From: Tsukamurella asaccharolytica
Lineage (GTDB): Bacteria; Actinomycetota; Actinomycetes; Mycobacteriales; Mycobacteriaceae
Direction of reading: 5' to 3'
Length of the DNA stretch: 64,000 bases
Assembly (NCBI RefSeq): GCF_007858435.1
Contig: NZ_VIGW01000001.1
Coordinates: forward strand, 310,001 to 374,000
The translations under genes were made by a program, and so were the position numbers. Positions 54,207 to 62,945 of this stretch are shown here, in pieces. Every line of letters starts with the position of its first letter. The stretch's first letter is position 1. The notes beneath the pieces are model-generated. The model saw only the letters and a program-made list of their open reading frames with translations, had not been told where the DNA came from and searched no databases.

Positions 54207-54713
54207 GTGAGCTTGGACAGCACGCCCACCAGCGGGACCCCGCGGACGCTCTCGGCGATTCCGCTGACCGATCCCAACGTGACCGCCTCGGGCGACCCCA
54301 CGATCGGCAGCCTGGTACGGGACGCGACGACGCAGGTCTCCTCGCTGGTCCGCGCCGAGGTCGAGCTCGCCAAGGCCGAGACCATGCGGGACGTGAAGAA
54401 GGCGGCCACCGGCTCGGCCTTCTTCGCGGTCGCGGGCGTCGTGGCCCTGTACTCGTCGTTCTTCTTCTTCTTCTTCCTCACGTGGCTGCTCAACGTGTGG
54501 CTGCCGATGTGGGCGGCCTCGCTCATCGTCTTCGTCCTCATGCTGGTCGTGGCGGGCGTCGCCGCACTCCTCGGCTACCTCAAGGTCAAGCGCATCAAGG
54601 GCCCGCAGAAGACGATCGCCTCGCTCAAGGAGTCGCAGTCGCTGCTCAAGAACGAGGTCGACCCGACGTCCGCCCTCCCACCGGGCGCCCCGTCGACCGC
54701 CGCGCGCCGCTGA
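54207..54713 (+). CDS. Phage-holin-superfamily-like membrane protein (Rv3669 / DUF1469)
   Basis: 168 aa: N-terminal soluble segment, amphipathic ASLVRAEVELAKAETMRDVK-type helix (SLVRAEVELAKAE), two membrane helices (about 70-95 with six consecutive Phe, and 98-120), then a basic cytoplasmic tail (GYLKVKRIKGPQKTIASLKE). DUF1469 members accompany envelope-stress genes; no lytic role is implied. GTG start with AGGAGG 6 bp upstream. Synteny with Rv3669 just before ephE. Confidence 0.85.
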   Translation: MSLDSTPTSGTPRTLSAIPLTDPNVTASGDPTIGSLVRDATTQVSSLVRAEVELAKAETMRDVKKAATGSAFFAVAGVVALYSSFFFFFFLTWLLNVWLPMWAASLIVFVLMLVVAGVAALLGYLKVKRIKGPQKTIASLKESQSLLKNEVDPTSALPPGAPSTAARR

Positions 54714-54737
54714 CGGCCCGACCCTGAGACACCACCG

Positions 54738-55703
54738 GTGAGCAGTCCCGATCCGTCGAGTGTCCGGTTCCCCGGTCCCTGGGAGCACCTCGACGTCCGC
54801 GCCAACGGTATTCGACTGCACGCCGTCGAATACCGGCCCGAGGGCGGCGAATCCGATCCGGACCGGCCGCTCGTGGTGTTCCTGCACGGCTTCGGCGGAT
54901 TCTGGTGGAGCTGGCGGCACCAGCTGCCGCACCTGCACGAGGCCGGCTACCGCGCTGTCGCAGTCGACCTGCGCGGCTACGGCGACAGCGACAAGCCGCC
55001 GCGCGGCTACGACGGCTGGACCCTCTCCGGCGACGTCGCGGGTCTGGTCCGCGCGCTCGGCCACACGTCGGCGGCGCTCGTCGGGCACGGCGAGGGCGGC
55101 CTCGGCTGCTGGGCCACTGCCACGCTGCACCCGAGGGTGGTCGCCGCGATCGCAGTGATCTCCTCCCCGCACCCGATCGCGCTGAAGCGTTCCGCGTTGC
55201 GCAACAAGGACCAGCGCTCGGCGATGCTCGGCCCCATCACCTTCGCCCAGCTCCCGCGCGTCGCGGAGGACCGCCTCACGCGCGACGACGGTGCCGCGAT
55301 CGCGGCGGTGTACGCCGCCCGCAGCGGCGCGGGGTGGCGCGGCACCGCGGACTACGCCGACGCCCTCGCGCAGTACCGCAGCGCCATCCGGATCCCCGGC
55401 ACCGCCCACAGCGCCCTCGAATACGCCCGCTGGGCCTGGCGCAGCCAGTTCCGCCCCGACGGCGCCCGGTTCCTCAGCAGCATGAACCAGCGGCTGCACA
55501 TCCCGGTGCTCGCCTTCCGCGGCGAGGACGACCCTTACGTGCTGCCGCAGCCCGTCTACTCCAGCCACGATTGGGCCACGGACTACCGCGTGCGCGACGT
55601 CGAGAACGCCGGGCACTACGCGCACGAGGAGGCGCCCGGCGCCGTCGGGCCGCAGCTCGTGGACTTCCTCGCCGGCCTGCCCGGGCCGCGCCTGCTGCCC
55701 TGA
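54738..55703 (+). CDS. ephE: EphE-like alpha/beta hydrolase lacking the nucleophile
   Basis: 321 aa, alpha/beta-hydrolase fold of the epoxide-hydrolase class: oxyanion region FLHGFGGFWWSWRHQLPHL, VDLRGYGDSDKPPRGYDGWT, and the His loop VENAGHYAHEEAPG. The nucleophile elbow reads GHGEGG (residues 116-121), putting Gly118 where an Asp (epoxide hydrolase) or Ser (esterase) should be. Canonical covalent catalysis therefore looks impossible unless Glu119 substitutes. Ortholog of Rv3670 by order. Convergent with marP. Confidence 0.85.
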   Translation: MSSPDPSSVRFPGPWEHLDVRANGIRLHAVEYRPEGGESDPDRPLVVFLHGFGGFWWSWRHQLPHLHEAGYRAVAVDLRGYGDSDKPPRGYDGWTLSGDVAGLVRALGHTSAALVGHGEGGLGCWATATLHPRVVAAIAVISSPHPIALKRSALRNKDQRSAMLGPITFAQLPRVAEDRLTRDDGAAIAAVYAARSGAGWRGTADYADALAQYRSAIRIPGTAHSALEYARWAWRSQFRPDGARFLSSMNQRLHIPVLAFRGEDDPYVLPQPVYSSHDWATDYRVRDVENAGHYAHEEAPGAVGPQLVDFLAGLPGPRLLP

Positions 55704-55718
55704 GCGTCCCGCCCCACG

Positions 55719-56918
55719 TCAGCGGTTGACGCAGGCCCCCGTCGAGACGCCCGCCGTGGCCGTCGCACCGGCCTGCAGGGCGGGTTCCACCTGCTTGGCG
55801 GTGAGAGCGAAGGCGGTGTCGGCGTCGTCGACCGCGACGCCGAAGATCACACCGACGACGTTCCCCTCGCGGTCGAGGACCGGGCCGCCCGAATTGCCGG
55901 GGCGGACCTGCCCGCGGAGCAGGTAGACGTCGCGCCGGACCTGCGCGTCGCGGTAGATGTTGCGACCCTCGAGGGTCTGCTGGCTGCGCACCCGCGACGA
56001 GGACAGAGTGAGTGGGCCGCCCCCGGGGTAGCCGAGCACGAAGCCCGCGTCGCCGGGCTTGGCGCCGTTGAAGACGATCGGCAGCGGCTTGGCCTGCAGG
56101 CCGGGCACGTTGAGCACGGCGACGTCGGTCTGCGCGTCGAAGTAGACGACCTGCGCAGAATACTTCCTGGTCCCGTCGACGGTGACCTGCACGCTGCGGG
56201 TTCCGGCGACGACGTGCGCGTTGGTCACCACGCGGCCCGGCGTCGCGACGAAGCCGGAGCCCTCGAGCGCGCGGCTGCACGACGGGGCCTGGCCGTCGAT
56301 GCGGACGACCGAGGAGCGGACGCGCTGCACCGCGGGATCGGAGAAGTCGACGCGGTCGGGCGCCTCGACGCTGACGACCGGGGTGTTCACGAACGGGCCC
56401 AGCGCCTGCGGCAGCCCCGAGTCGTCGATGATCGCGGAGAACTTCTGCGGCAGCTCGTCGGCGCCGACGACCTTCGCGAACTCGTTGACGGCACCGAGCA
56501 CCGCCGAGCCGTTGACGGACCGGGAGATCTGCGGCGCGGCCGCCGAGGTGAGCGGGATCGCCACCAGCCAGGCCGCGACGAGCAGCGCTCCGACCTGGAC
56601 CACAGCGCCGACGCCGGAGTCGACGGTGCGCACGCCGGTACTGCGGATCGAGCTGCGCACCGCGCGCCCGAGCACCATCCCGGAGAGCTCGCCGATGATC
56701 ACCAGCCCGGCCAGCAGGCCGACGCCGAGAAGGAGCCGGCCCTTGGGGTCGTCGACCGAGCCGAGGACGTGCGGGGCGAGCAGCACCCCCGCGGCGGCGC
56801 CGAGCACCACGCCGATGAACGCGAGCACGGAGGCGGCGGCGCCCTGCCGGTAGCCGGAGAGGGCGGCCAGGATCATCAGGACGACGACTATGACGTCGAC
56901 CCAGGTCGAACCGGTCAT
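55719..56918 (-). CDS. marP: MarP: membrane-anchored acid-resistance serine protease
   Basis: 399 aa. Four N-terminal membrane helices (CvpA-like, about 5-145) tether a periplasmic trypsin-like protease (about 205-399). Catalytic triad is visible: His in VVTNAHVVAGT, Asp in DAQTDVAVLNV, Ser in VRPGNSGGPVLD. Cysteines in QAPSCSRALEG and the terminal STGACVNR correspond to the regulatory disulfide of M. tuberculosis Rv3671c. MarP keeps internal pH neutral in acid and oxidative stress by processing cell-wall hydrolases. ATG overlaps the NUDIX stop (ATGA). Confidence 0.93.
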   Translation of the reverse strand: MTGSTWVDVIVVVLMILAALSGYRQGAAASVLAFIGVVLGAAAGVLLAPHVLGSVDDPKGRLLLGVGLLAGLVIIGELSGMVLGRAVRSSIRSTGVRTVDSGVGAVVQVGALLVAAWLVAIPLTSAAAPQISRSVNGSAVLGAVNEFAKVVGADELPQKFSAIIDDSGLPQALGPFVNTPVVSVEAPDRVDFSDPAVQRVRSSVVRIDGQAPSCSRALEGSGFVATPGRVVTNAHVVAGTRSVQVTVDGTRKYSAQVVYFDAQTDVAVLNVPGLQAKPLPIVFNGAKPGDAGFVLGYPGGGPLTLSSSRVRSQQTLEGRNIYRDAQVRRDVYLLRGQVRPGNSGGPVLDREGNVVGVIFGVAVDDADTAFALTAKQVEPALQAGATATAGVSTGACVNR

Positions 56919-57625
56919 CGAAGTGTCTCCTGCCAGGTCTGGGCGCGCGCGGCCGCGGCTCGCACCTCGTCGGTGAGCGGGCGCACGTCGTCGGTGTTCC
57001 ACGGCCGTTCCCAGCCCGCGGCCCCGATCAGCGCATTCATCAGGCCGCCCGTGAAGCCCCACACCAGCATCGGGCCGACGGCGAAGGCCGGCCCGCGGTA
57101 GAAGGACTTGCGCACCATGAACCGGTGCGCGGGATCGATCAGCTCGGCCAACGGCACGCGCCGGACCAGCGCGGTCTCGCCGGGATCCACGACGTGGACC
57201 TCGGACGGGCGGGCCGCGAAGCCGATCACCGGGATCACGCGGAAGCCGGAGACCGGCACCTCGATGGGGTCCAGCTCGGCGACCACCTCGACGGACTCGG
57301 GGTCGAGGCCGGTCTCCTCCCAGGCCTCGCGCAGCGCGACGGCCACGTCGTCGGCGTCCTCGGGATCGCGGGCGCCGCCGGGGAAGGCGACCTGGCCGGC
57401 GTGCTGCCTCAGGGCGGAGGCGCGCTGGATGAGCAGCACGGTCGCGTCCTCGGGCGGCGTCGGGCCGGAGGCGGACGGGTCACCGTCGAACAGGATGAGA
57501 ACCGATGCGCGGCGCGGATTGCGCACGCGCTGCAGTGCCGCGACCGCGCCGCCGCGCTGCTCGAGCTCGCCCGCCACGTCACCGAGGTTGCCGAGCAGCG
57601 GGTCCAGCCACCGCGGCGCGGTCAC
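56915..57625 (-). CDS. NUDIX hydrolase, CoA pyrophosphatase type (Rv3672c-like)
   Basis: 236 aa. The NUDIX box GGARDPEDADDVAVALREAW followed by EETGL is preceded by LLIQRASALRQHAGQVAFPG, the UPF0035 motif of coenzyme A diphosphatases. Predicted to cleave CoA or acyl-CoA to 4'-phosphopantetheine and 3',5'-ADP, possibly trimming oxidised CoA. GTG start overlaps the thioredoxin stop; stop overlaps the marP start. Part of the nth-trx-nudix-marP operon conserved in mycobacteria. Confidence 0.9.
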   Translation of the reverse strand: MTAPRWLDPLLGNLGDVAGELEQRGGAVAALQRVRNPRRASVLILFDGDPSASGPTPPEDATVLLIQRASALRQHAGQVAFPGGARDPEDADDVAVALREAWEETGLDPESVEVVAELDPIEVPVSGFRVIPVIGFAARPSEVHVVDPGETALVRRVPLAELIDPAHRFMVRKSFYRGPAFAVGPMLVWGFTGGLMNALIGAAGWERPWNTDDVRPLTDEVRAAAARAQTWQETLR

Positions 57626-58311
57626 AGGGAGACCCCGAGTTCGGTCCGCAGGAGGGCGGCCACCTCGTCGACAGAGGTGAATGGTTGCGCGTGCACACCG
57701 GCAACAGTGCCATTGGAACGCAACAGAACGGTCACGGGATAGGCCCTCGGCGCGCCGAGGGCGGTGGCCACCCGGCTCTGCGGGTCCTGCACGGTCGGCA
57801 GCGCGACCTTGAGCTCGGCCAGCAGATCCAGACCGGCGACGGCGTTGGGATCGGCGTGCACGCCGAGCACGGTGAGACGGTCACCGGCGCGGGCCGCCAC
57901 CTCGGCGAGCACCGGCAGTTCGACGCGGCACGGCCCACACCACCACGCCCAGACGTTGAGCAGGACGGGCCTGCCGCCCGCGGCGGCCAGGTCGACGGGT
58001 GCGCCGTCGCCGAGGCAGGTCAGGGGTGTGCCGGCGAGAGCGCCCGCGCCGATGCCGGCGGGGCAGGGCGGCAGCGCCGCCCGGGTGCGCGCGGCCGCCA
58101 GCTGGCCGGGGCTCGCACTGGTCGACGGTGCCGCGGCCGGCGCCGGGGACTCGGCGCGGTCGTCCCCGCGGGGCCAGATGGCCACGGCCAGGGCGACGGC
58201 GACGATCGCGCAGACGACGAGCCAGCGCACGCCGGCGGGGACACGGCTGCGCTCGCCGGGCAGCAGGGGCGCGGGCTCGCGGTCGGCGTCGGGCTTCGTG
58301 GGCTCGGTCAC
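57622..58311 (-). CDS. Membrane-anchored thioredoxin-like (TlpA/CcmG-type) protein
   Basis: 229 aa: cytoplasmic N-terminus, one membrane anchor (about 30-47, [17 protein letters not shown]), an Ala/Pro-rich spacer, and an extracytoplasmic thioredoxin domain with active site [13 protein letters not shown]. Extra cysteines in LPPCPAG and LTCLGDG may form a structural disulfide. Likely an extracytoplasmic thiol reductase or oxidase, perhaps acting on the MarP disulfide two genes downstream (inference). Ortholog of Rv3673c. GTG overlaps the nth stop. Confidence 0.88.
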   Translation of the reverse strand: MTEPTKPDADREPAPLLPGERSRVPAGVRWLVVCAIVAVALAVAIWPRGDDRAESPAPAAAPSTSASPGQLAAARTRAALPPCPAGIGAGALAGTPLTCLGDGAPVDLAAAGGRPVLLNVWAWWCGPCRVELPVLAEVAARAGDRLTVLGVHADPNAVAGLDLLAELKVALPTVQDPQSRVATALGAPRAYPVTVLLRSNGTVAGVHAQPFTSVDEVAALLRTELGVSL

Positions 58312-59078
58312 CGGCCACCCCCGGCCCTCACGCGGCGCCGCCGCGGCGGGGGCGGCGCGATCTCGAGCAGGTGGTCGCGCTCGGGGCCTTTGACCAGGTC
58401 CGCGGCCTCGGCGGGGTCGACCGGGCCGGTCCCGAACGCGGGGCAATCCTTGGCGAGCACACAGACGCCGCAGGCGGGCTTGCGGGCGTGGCAGACACGG
58501 CGCCCGTGGAAGATCACGCGGTGGCTCAGCAGGGTCCATTCCTTGCGCGGGATCAGCTCGCCCACGGCGTGCTCGATCTTCACCGGGTCGCTCTCCTCGG
58601 TCCACTCCCAGCGGTGCACGAGGCGCGAGAAGTGCGTGTCGACGGTGATGCCGGGGACGTCGAAGGCGTTCCCGAGGATCACGTTCGCGGTCTTTCGTCC
58701 GAAGCCGGGCAGCGTCACCAGCTCCTTCATCGTGCGCGGCACCTCGCCGTCGAAGCGGTCCACGAGGGCCTGGCCCAGCCCCATGATCGACGTGGCCTTG
58801 TTGCGGTAGAAGCCCGTCGAACGGATGTACTCCTCCAGCTCCGTCCGGTTGGCCCCGGCGTAGTCGGCGGCCGTCCGGTAGCGCGCGAACAACGCGGGTG
58901 TGACTTGATTCACGCGCACGTCGGTGCACTGCGCGGAGAGGATCGTGGCGACCGACAGCTCGAGCGGATCGGTGAAGTCGAGTTCGCAGTACACGTGGGG
59001 GAAAGCGGTGGCGAGTGTCCGATTCATCCGCCGGGCACGGCGCACCAGTCCGAGGTGGGTCTCCGGCTCCGGGGGCAT
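58308..59078 (-). CDS. nth: Endonuclease III
   Basis: 256-aa bifunctional DNA glycosylase/AP lyase for oxidised pyrimidines. Helix-hairpin-helix [17 protein letters not shown] with the catalytic Lys in the [15 protein letters not shown] region nearby, catalytic Asp in [11 protein letters not shown], and the [4Fe-4S] cluster C-x6-C-x2-C-x5-C ([17 protein letters not shown]). ATG 59078 is chosen; an upstream TTG at 59087 is the only extension. Divergent from a small membrane-protein gene that precedes crp. Confidence 0.94.
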   Translation of the reverse strand: MPPEPETHLGLVRRARRMNRTLATAFPHVYCELDFTDPLELSVATILSAQCTDVRVNQVTPALFARYRTAADYAGANRTELEEYIRSTGFYRNKATSIMGLGQALVDRFDGEVPRTMKELVTLPGFGRKTANVILGNAFDVPGITVDTHFSRLVHRWEWTEESDPVKIEHAVGELIPRKEWTLLSHRVIFHGRRVCHARKPACGVCVLAKDCPAFGTGPVDPAEAADLVKGPERDHLLEIAPPPPRRRRVRAGGGR

Positions 59079-59153
59079 GAGAATCAATTCTAACGACGGT
59101 GCCGTCGCCTCTTCGTTGCCGGATCGAGACCTTGGCTGTGTTTACTGTCCGGC

Positions 59154-59369
59154 ATGCAAGGATTGCTCGGATTGCTGTTCCCGGTGGTGCTGATGCTCTT
59201 CGCGTTGGCCATGGAGCGTATCGAGACCCGCGTGACGGCCGAGCCCGTCGCGTCCCCCGCGACCGGCGACGACGAGGTGCCCGACGTCGAGACGCTGGCG
59301 CGGATCGGCCTCCCCAAGGCCGTCGACCGCCTCGATCTCGACGGCGGCGCCGAGCGCCGCGCCAGCTGA
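59154..59369 (+). CDS. Small membrane protein upstream of crp (Rv3675-like)
   Basis: 71 aa: an N-terminal hydrophobic helix (GLLGLLFPVVLMLFALAME) followed by an acidic soluble tail (TGDDEVPDVETLARIGLP) that ends near the membrane-distal side. Function unknown. It stands where Rv3675, a putative membrane protein, lies between nth and crp in M. tuberculosis, though shorter. ATG start with GCATGC context and no strong ribosome site, so confidence is moderate. Confidence 0.65.
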   Translation: MQGLLGLLFPVVLMLFALAMERIETRVTAEPVASPATGDDEVPDVETLARIGLPKAVDRLDLDGGAERRAS

Positions 59370-59470
59370 TCCGCAGCGGTCCCGACCAGCTACCCGCGGT
59401 CCCGAGCCGCCGAATGAGGAACGCCCCCGTGCCCATCGGCATGTGAACGGGTAGCCTTTCAGGAGACGTC

Positions 59471-59486
59471 TGTGCGATTTCCCACA
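59471..59486. promoter_or_regulatory. CRP-like site upstream of crp
   Basis: TGTGCGATTTCCCACA: TGTG and CACA arms separated by 8 bp, as in the actinobacterial CRP/GlxR consensus TGTGAnnnnnnTCACA with the two inner positions changed. It lies 88 bp upstream of the crp start, suggesting autoregulation. Confidence 0.6.
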
Positions 59487-59573
59487 TCCGCGCGGAACGC
59501 TGCATAAACTCACACTTCAGGTCGCGGCGATCGCCGCCTGCGACCGATCGTCGATCAAGGAACGAGGTACCCC

Positions 59574-60248
59574 GTGGACGAGGTCCTGGCGCGGGCCGGC
59601 ATTTTTCAGGGTGTCGAGCCGGGCGCGGTCGATGCGCTCACCAAGGATCTGCACGAGGTCGACTACCCCCGGGGCCATGTCATCTTCAACGAGGGCGAGC
59701 CCGGCGACCGGCTGTACATCATCCTGTCCGGCAAGGTGAAGCTCGGCCGCCGCTCCCCGGACGGCCGCGAGAACCTGCTGTCGGTGATGGGCCCGTCGGA
59801 CATGTTCGGCGAGATGTCGATCTTCGATCCCGGCCCCCGCACGTCGAGCGCCACCTGCATCACCGAGGTCCGCGCGATGACGATGGACCGCGAGGCCCTG
59901 CGGGCGTGGATCCGGGATCGGCCGGAGATCGCGGAGCAGCTGCTGCGGGTGCTGGCCCGCCGCCTGCGGCGCACCAACAACAACCTGGCCGACCTCATCT
60001 TCACCGACGTCCCCGGCCGGGTCGCCAAGCAGCTGCTGCAGCTCGCGCAGCGCTTCGGTACGCACGAGAACGGCGCACTGCGGGTCACGCACGACCTCAC
60101 GCAGGAGGAGATCGCGCAGCTCGTGGGCGCCTCGCGCGAGACCGTGAACAAGGCCCTGGCCGACTTCGCGCACCGCGGCTGGCTGCGCCTCGAAGGCAAG
60201 TCCGTGGTGATCACCGACTCCGAGCGCCTGGCCCGCCGCGCCCGCTGA
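59574..60248 (+). CDS. crp: Crp-family cAMP receptor protein
   Basis: 224 aa. cAMP-binding beta-barrel (about 10-125): [20 protein letters not shown], then the phosphate-binding cassette [18 protein letters not shown]. Long dimer helix, then a winged helix-turn-helix (about 168-195, [20 protein letters not shown]). Ortholog of Rv3676, a global regulator of carbon use and persistence; the membrane cyclase at 21.6 kb could supply its ligand. GTG start has GAGG 6 bp upstream. Confidence 0.95.
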   Translation: MDEVLARAGIFQGVEPGAVDALTKDLHEVDYPRGHVIFNEGEPGDRLYIILSGKVKLGRRSPDGRENLLSVMGPSDMFGEMSIFDPGPRTSSATCITEVRAMTMDREALRAWIRDRPEIAEQLLRVLARRLRRTNNNLADLIFTDVPGRVAKQLLQLAQRFGTHENGALRVTHDLTQEEIAQLVGASRETVNKALADFAHRGWLRLEGKSVVITDSERLARRAR

Positions 60249-60279
60249 CGCCTGAGGTTCCGCTCAGGACGCGGTCCGC

Positions 60280-61143
60280 TCAGCCGTGCTCGGCGAGGTA
60301 GGCGAGTTGGACTTTGACGGACTGGCGCGCCGCGGGCCAGGCCTTCTTGTCGACGTCGCGGTAGACGTGCTTGACGACCTTCATCGGCTTGGCCTTCGCG
60401 GCGCTCACGCCGAGGTGGTCGAGGGCGTCCCGGACCTGCTGCAGCCGGTCCCGACGGTGCGCCGCGTAGGCCGCGACGACGGGCGCCGCGTCGGGCAGGT
60501 CGGGGCCGTGCCCTGGCAGGAGGACGCGGCCCGCGGCCACCTTCGCCAGGGCGTCGAGCGAGCCGAGGTAGTCGGCGAGGGTCCCGTCCTCGGCGTCGAG
60601 CACGGTGGTGCCGCGGCCGAGGATCGTGTCGCCCGAGACGAGCGCCCCGGGCTCGCCCTCGGCGCCGTCGACCAGGAAGCTCAGCGAATCGGCGGTGTGA
60701 CCGGGGGTGTGCAGCACCTCGATCCGCAGACCCGCGACCTCGATCACCTCGCCGCCGGCGAGCGGCGTCGCGGTGTTGATGCAGTACGTCGGGGAGAAGG
60801 CACGGATGGGGCTGCGGGTGAGCTCCTGCCAGCGCTTGAGGCCGCCGGTGTGGTCCGCGTGCCGGTGCGTCACCAGGGTCAGGGCGACGGTGCCCGCGGC
60901 CTTCGCGACGCGCTTGAGATGCTTCTTCTCGCCCTTGGGGCCGGGGTCGATGACCACGGCCTCCTCGCGGCCGGGCGCGCGCAGGATCCACGTGTTGGTG
61001 CCCTCGAGCGTCATCACCGACGGGTTGTCGCAGAGCAGCACCGCCGCGTACGGCGTGACCCGCCGCAGCTTCCCTGGCAGCGGGTGGGCCGGGCGGGAAT
61101 CAGCCGGGTGGCCCGGGTGGGAATCCGCCGGCTGCTCGGTCAT
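60280..61143 (-). CDS. Metallo-beta-lactamase-fold hydrolase (Rv3677c-like)
   Basis: 287 aa. MBL fold with the metal motif VTHRHADHTGGLKRWQ (HxHxDH), VLHTPGHTADSLSFLVDG, SGDTILGRGTTVL and LLPGHGPDLPDAAP; a C-terminal helical domain (RRDRLQQVRDALDHLGVSAA) makes it similar to LACTB2-type endonucleases or glyoxalase II-like enzymes. The substrate is unproven. ATG overlaps the RidA stop. A weak hairpin CCTGAG/CTCAGG (60251-60268) in the 31-bp gap may terminate it and the convergent crp. Confidence 0.85.
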   Translation of the reverse strand: MTEQPADSHPGHPADSRPAHPLPGKLRRVTPYAAVLLCDNPSVMTLEGTNTWILRAPGREEAVVIDPGPKGEKKHLKRVAKAAGTVALTLVTHRHADHTGGLKRWQELTRSPIRAFSPTYCINTATPLAGGEVIEVAGLRIEVLHTPGHTADSLSFLVDGAEGEPGALVSGDTILGRGTTVLDAEDGTLADYLGSLDALAKVAAGRVLLPGHGPDLPDAAPVVAAYAAHRRDRLQQVRDALDHLGVSAAKAKPMKVVKHVYRDVDKKAWPAARQSVKVQLAYLAEHG

Positions 61144-61604
61144 ACCTGGACCGTGAGCTCGACCTCGACGGGCGCGCCGAGCGGGAGCTCCGCGACGCCG
61201 ACGGCCGACCGGACGTGCACGCCCGCGTCGCCGAAGACCTCTCCGAGCAGCAACGACGCGCCGTTGAGCACCTGTGCCTGGTTGGAGAAGCCGGGCGCGG
61301 AGGCCACGTAGCCGGTGACCTTGACGACGCGCTTGACCGCGTCGATCCCGACGAGGGCGTGGATCGCGGCGAGCGCGTTCAGCGCGCACTGCCGCGCCGC
61401 GAACTGCGCGTCGTCGAGATGGACGATGCCCTCGCGGGTCTCGCTGACCTTGCCCTGCGCGACGAGCTCGCCGTCGCGCATCGGCAGCTGGCCGGAGGTG
61501 TGAACGAGGTCGCCCACCTGCGTGGCCGGGACGTACGCGGCCAGCGGCGGCACGACCTCGGGCAGGACGATGCCCAACTCCGCCAGGCGCTCGGAGGCGG
61601 TCAC
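61140..61604 (-). CDS. RidA-family enamine/imine deaminase
   Basis: 154-aa RidA/YjgF-type protein: SERLAELGIVLPEVVPPLAA, LVHTSGQLPMRDGELVAQGK, QFAARQCALNALAAIHALVG and PGFSNQAQVLNGASLLLGEV. RidA trimers hydrolyse reactive enamines from PLP enzymes. The usual catalytic Arg of the C-terminal R-x-A-V-x-V motif is visible in HVRSAVGVAELPLG. GTG start overlaps the stop of the upstream 54-aa gene. Ortholog of Rv3678c. Confidence 0.88.
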   Translation of the reverse strand: MTASERLAELGIVLPEVVPPLAAYVPATQVGDLVHTSGQLPMRDGELVAQGKVSETREGIVHLDDAQFAARQCALNALAAIHALVGIDAVKRVVKVTGYVASAPGFSNQAQVLNGASLLLGEVFGDAGVHVRSAVGVAELPLGAPVEVELTVQV

Positions 61605-61765
61605 GACGTCGCCCGCTTCATGTATGCGACGTGCTGCTCACCGGTCGGGCCGGGCAGCACGGTGACGAGCTCCCAGCCGTCGGAACCCCAGGTGTCGAGG
61701 ATCTGCTTGGTGGCGTGCGTCAGCAGCGGAATGGTGGCGTACTCCCAGGTGGTCTTGTCGCTCAT
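61601..61765 (-). CDS. Small DUF4177-like protein (Rv3678A-like)
   Basis: 54 aa: MSDKTTWEYATIPLLTHATK, then QILDTWGSDGWELVTVLPGP and a short basic end. WEYATIP and DGWELVTV are the family's two strands. No function is known. ATG at 61765, and its stop forms a GTGA overlap with ridA, so it heads the three-gene operon DUF4177-ridA-MBL, conserved as Rv3678A-Rv3678c-Rv3677c. Confidence 0.85.
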   Translation of the reverse strand: MSDKTTWEYATIPLLTHATKQILDTWGSDGWELVTVLPGPTGEQHVAYMKRATS

Positions 61766-61904
61766 GGCATCACCCTATCCACCGCGGGCGCGCGGCGACA
61801 GGCGCGATCCCTCACTCGGCGCGGAACGTGTTCTCGGTCGCATTGCCGGAGGAGGTTCACCTTAACGGCCCGGCCGGGTAACGAGGTATGGATATGCTCC
61901 GATC

Positions 61905-62945
61905 GTGGTGGTGAGTGAGGCGGACCCCGGCGGGGTCGCGCAGGACGCGGCGACGGCGTGGCCCGAGGGGCTCCGGGAGTCGCGGTTGCACTTCGTGTCC
62001 GGCAAGGGCGGCACCGGCAAGTCGACGGTGGCCGCGGCGCTCGCGCTGGCGCTCGCCTCCGGTGGCAAGAAGGTGCTGCTCATCGAGGTGGAGGGCCGCA
62101 GCGGTATCGCCCCGACCTTCGAGGTGGGGGAACTACCCCCGACGGAGACGCGGATCGCGGCGACCGACGGCGGCGGCGAGGTGCACGCGCTGCCGATGGA
62201 TGTGGAGGCGACCTTCCTCGACTACCTCAAGACCAACTACGGCATGGGCCTGGCGGCGCGGGCACTCAAGTCGATCGGCGCGATCGAGTTCGCGACGACG
62301 CTGGCGCCCGGGCTCAAGGACATCCTGATCACCGGCAAGATCATGGAGTGCACCCAGCGCCGCACGGGCGACGGTCGCTACGCCTACGACGCGATCGTCG
62401 TGGACGCACCGCCCACCGGCCGGATCGGGATGTTCCTCGACGTCACCCGGGCGATGCGGGAGATCGCGAAGGCCGGGCCGATCGCCGGCCAGGCGGACCG
62501 CGTGGTCCGCCTGCTGCACTCCCCCGACACCGTCGTGCATCTGGTGACCCTGCTCGAGTCGCTGCCCATCCAGGAGACCGCCGAGGCGGCGACGGAGTTG
62601 CGGGCGCTGGACCTGAAGGTCGGCACCGTCATCGTGAACCGCACTCTGCCGCAGTTGCTCTCCGAGGCCGATCTCGCCGCCGCCGCCGCCGGGACGGTGG
62701 ACGGCCCCGCCGTGCGGGCCGCGCTCGACGGTGCCGGGCTGCCGCTGTCCGACGCGGACCTCGCCGGCCTGCTCACCGAAACCATCCAGTTCGCACGGAC
62801 GGTCCGCGCTCAGGACGGCGCGCGCGCGGACCTACGTGCGATCGACGCCGCGGGCCGGCTGGAACTGCCGCTGCTCACGGGCGGTGTCGACCTGCGCGGC
62901 GTGTACGAGCTGTCCGGCGTCCTGATCGAGGCGGGAGTCCGATGA
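61905..62945 (+). CDS. bagA: Get3/ArsA-like ATPase A
   Basis: 346-aa deviant-Walker ATPase: [20 protein letters not shown] with the signature lysine (about 30-49), switch I-like [20 protein letters not shown], and the A-prime motif [20 protein letters not shown]. Related to arsenite ATPase ArsA and eukaryotic Get3, but no ars genes are near. In M. tuberculosis Rv3679-Rv3680 form a complex needed for tolerance of glycerol-derived stress. GTG start; stop overlaps the next gene's ATG (ATGA). Confidence 0.9.
   Translation: MVVSEADPGGVAQDAATAWPEGLRESRLHFVSGKGGTGKSTVAAALALALASGGKKVLLIEVEGRSGIAPTFEVGELPPTETRIAATDGGGEVHALPMDVEATFLDYLKTNYGMGLAARALKSIGAIEFATTLAPGLKDILITGKIMECTQRRTGDGRYAYDAIVVDAPPTGRIGMFLDVTRAMREIAKAGPIAGQADRVVRLLHSPDTVVHLVTLLESLPIQETAEAATELRALDLKVGTVIVNRTLPQLLSEADLAAAAAGTVDGPAVRAALDGAGLPLSDADLAGLLTETIQFARTVRAQDGARADLRAIDAAGRLELPLLTGGVDLRGVYELSGVLIEAGVR

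Noticed and set aside
54450-54480. Poly-Phe stretch as a low-complexity error or frameshift
   Set aside because: The frame continues correctly on both sides into a DUF1469 protein; the run lies inside the first membrane helix and is plausible.
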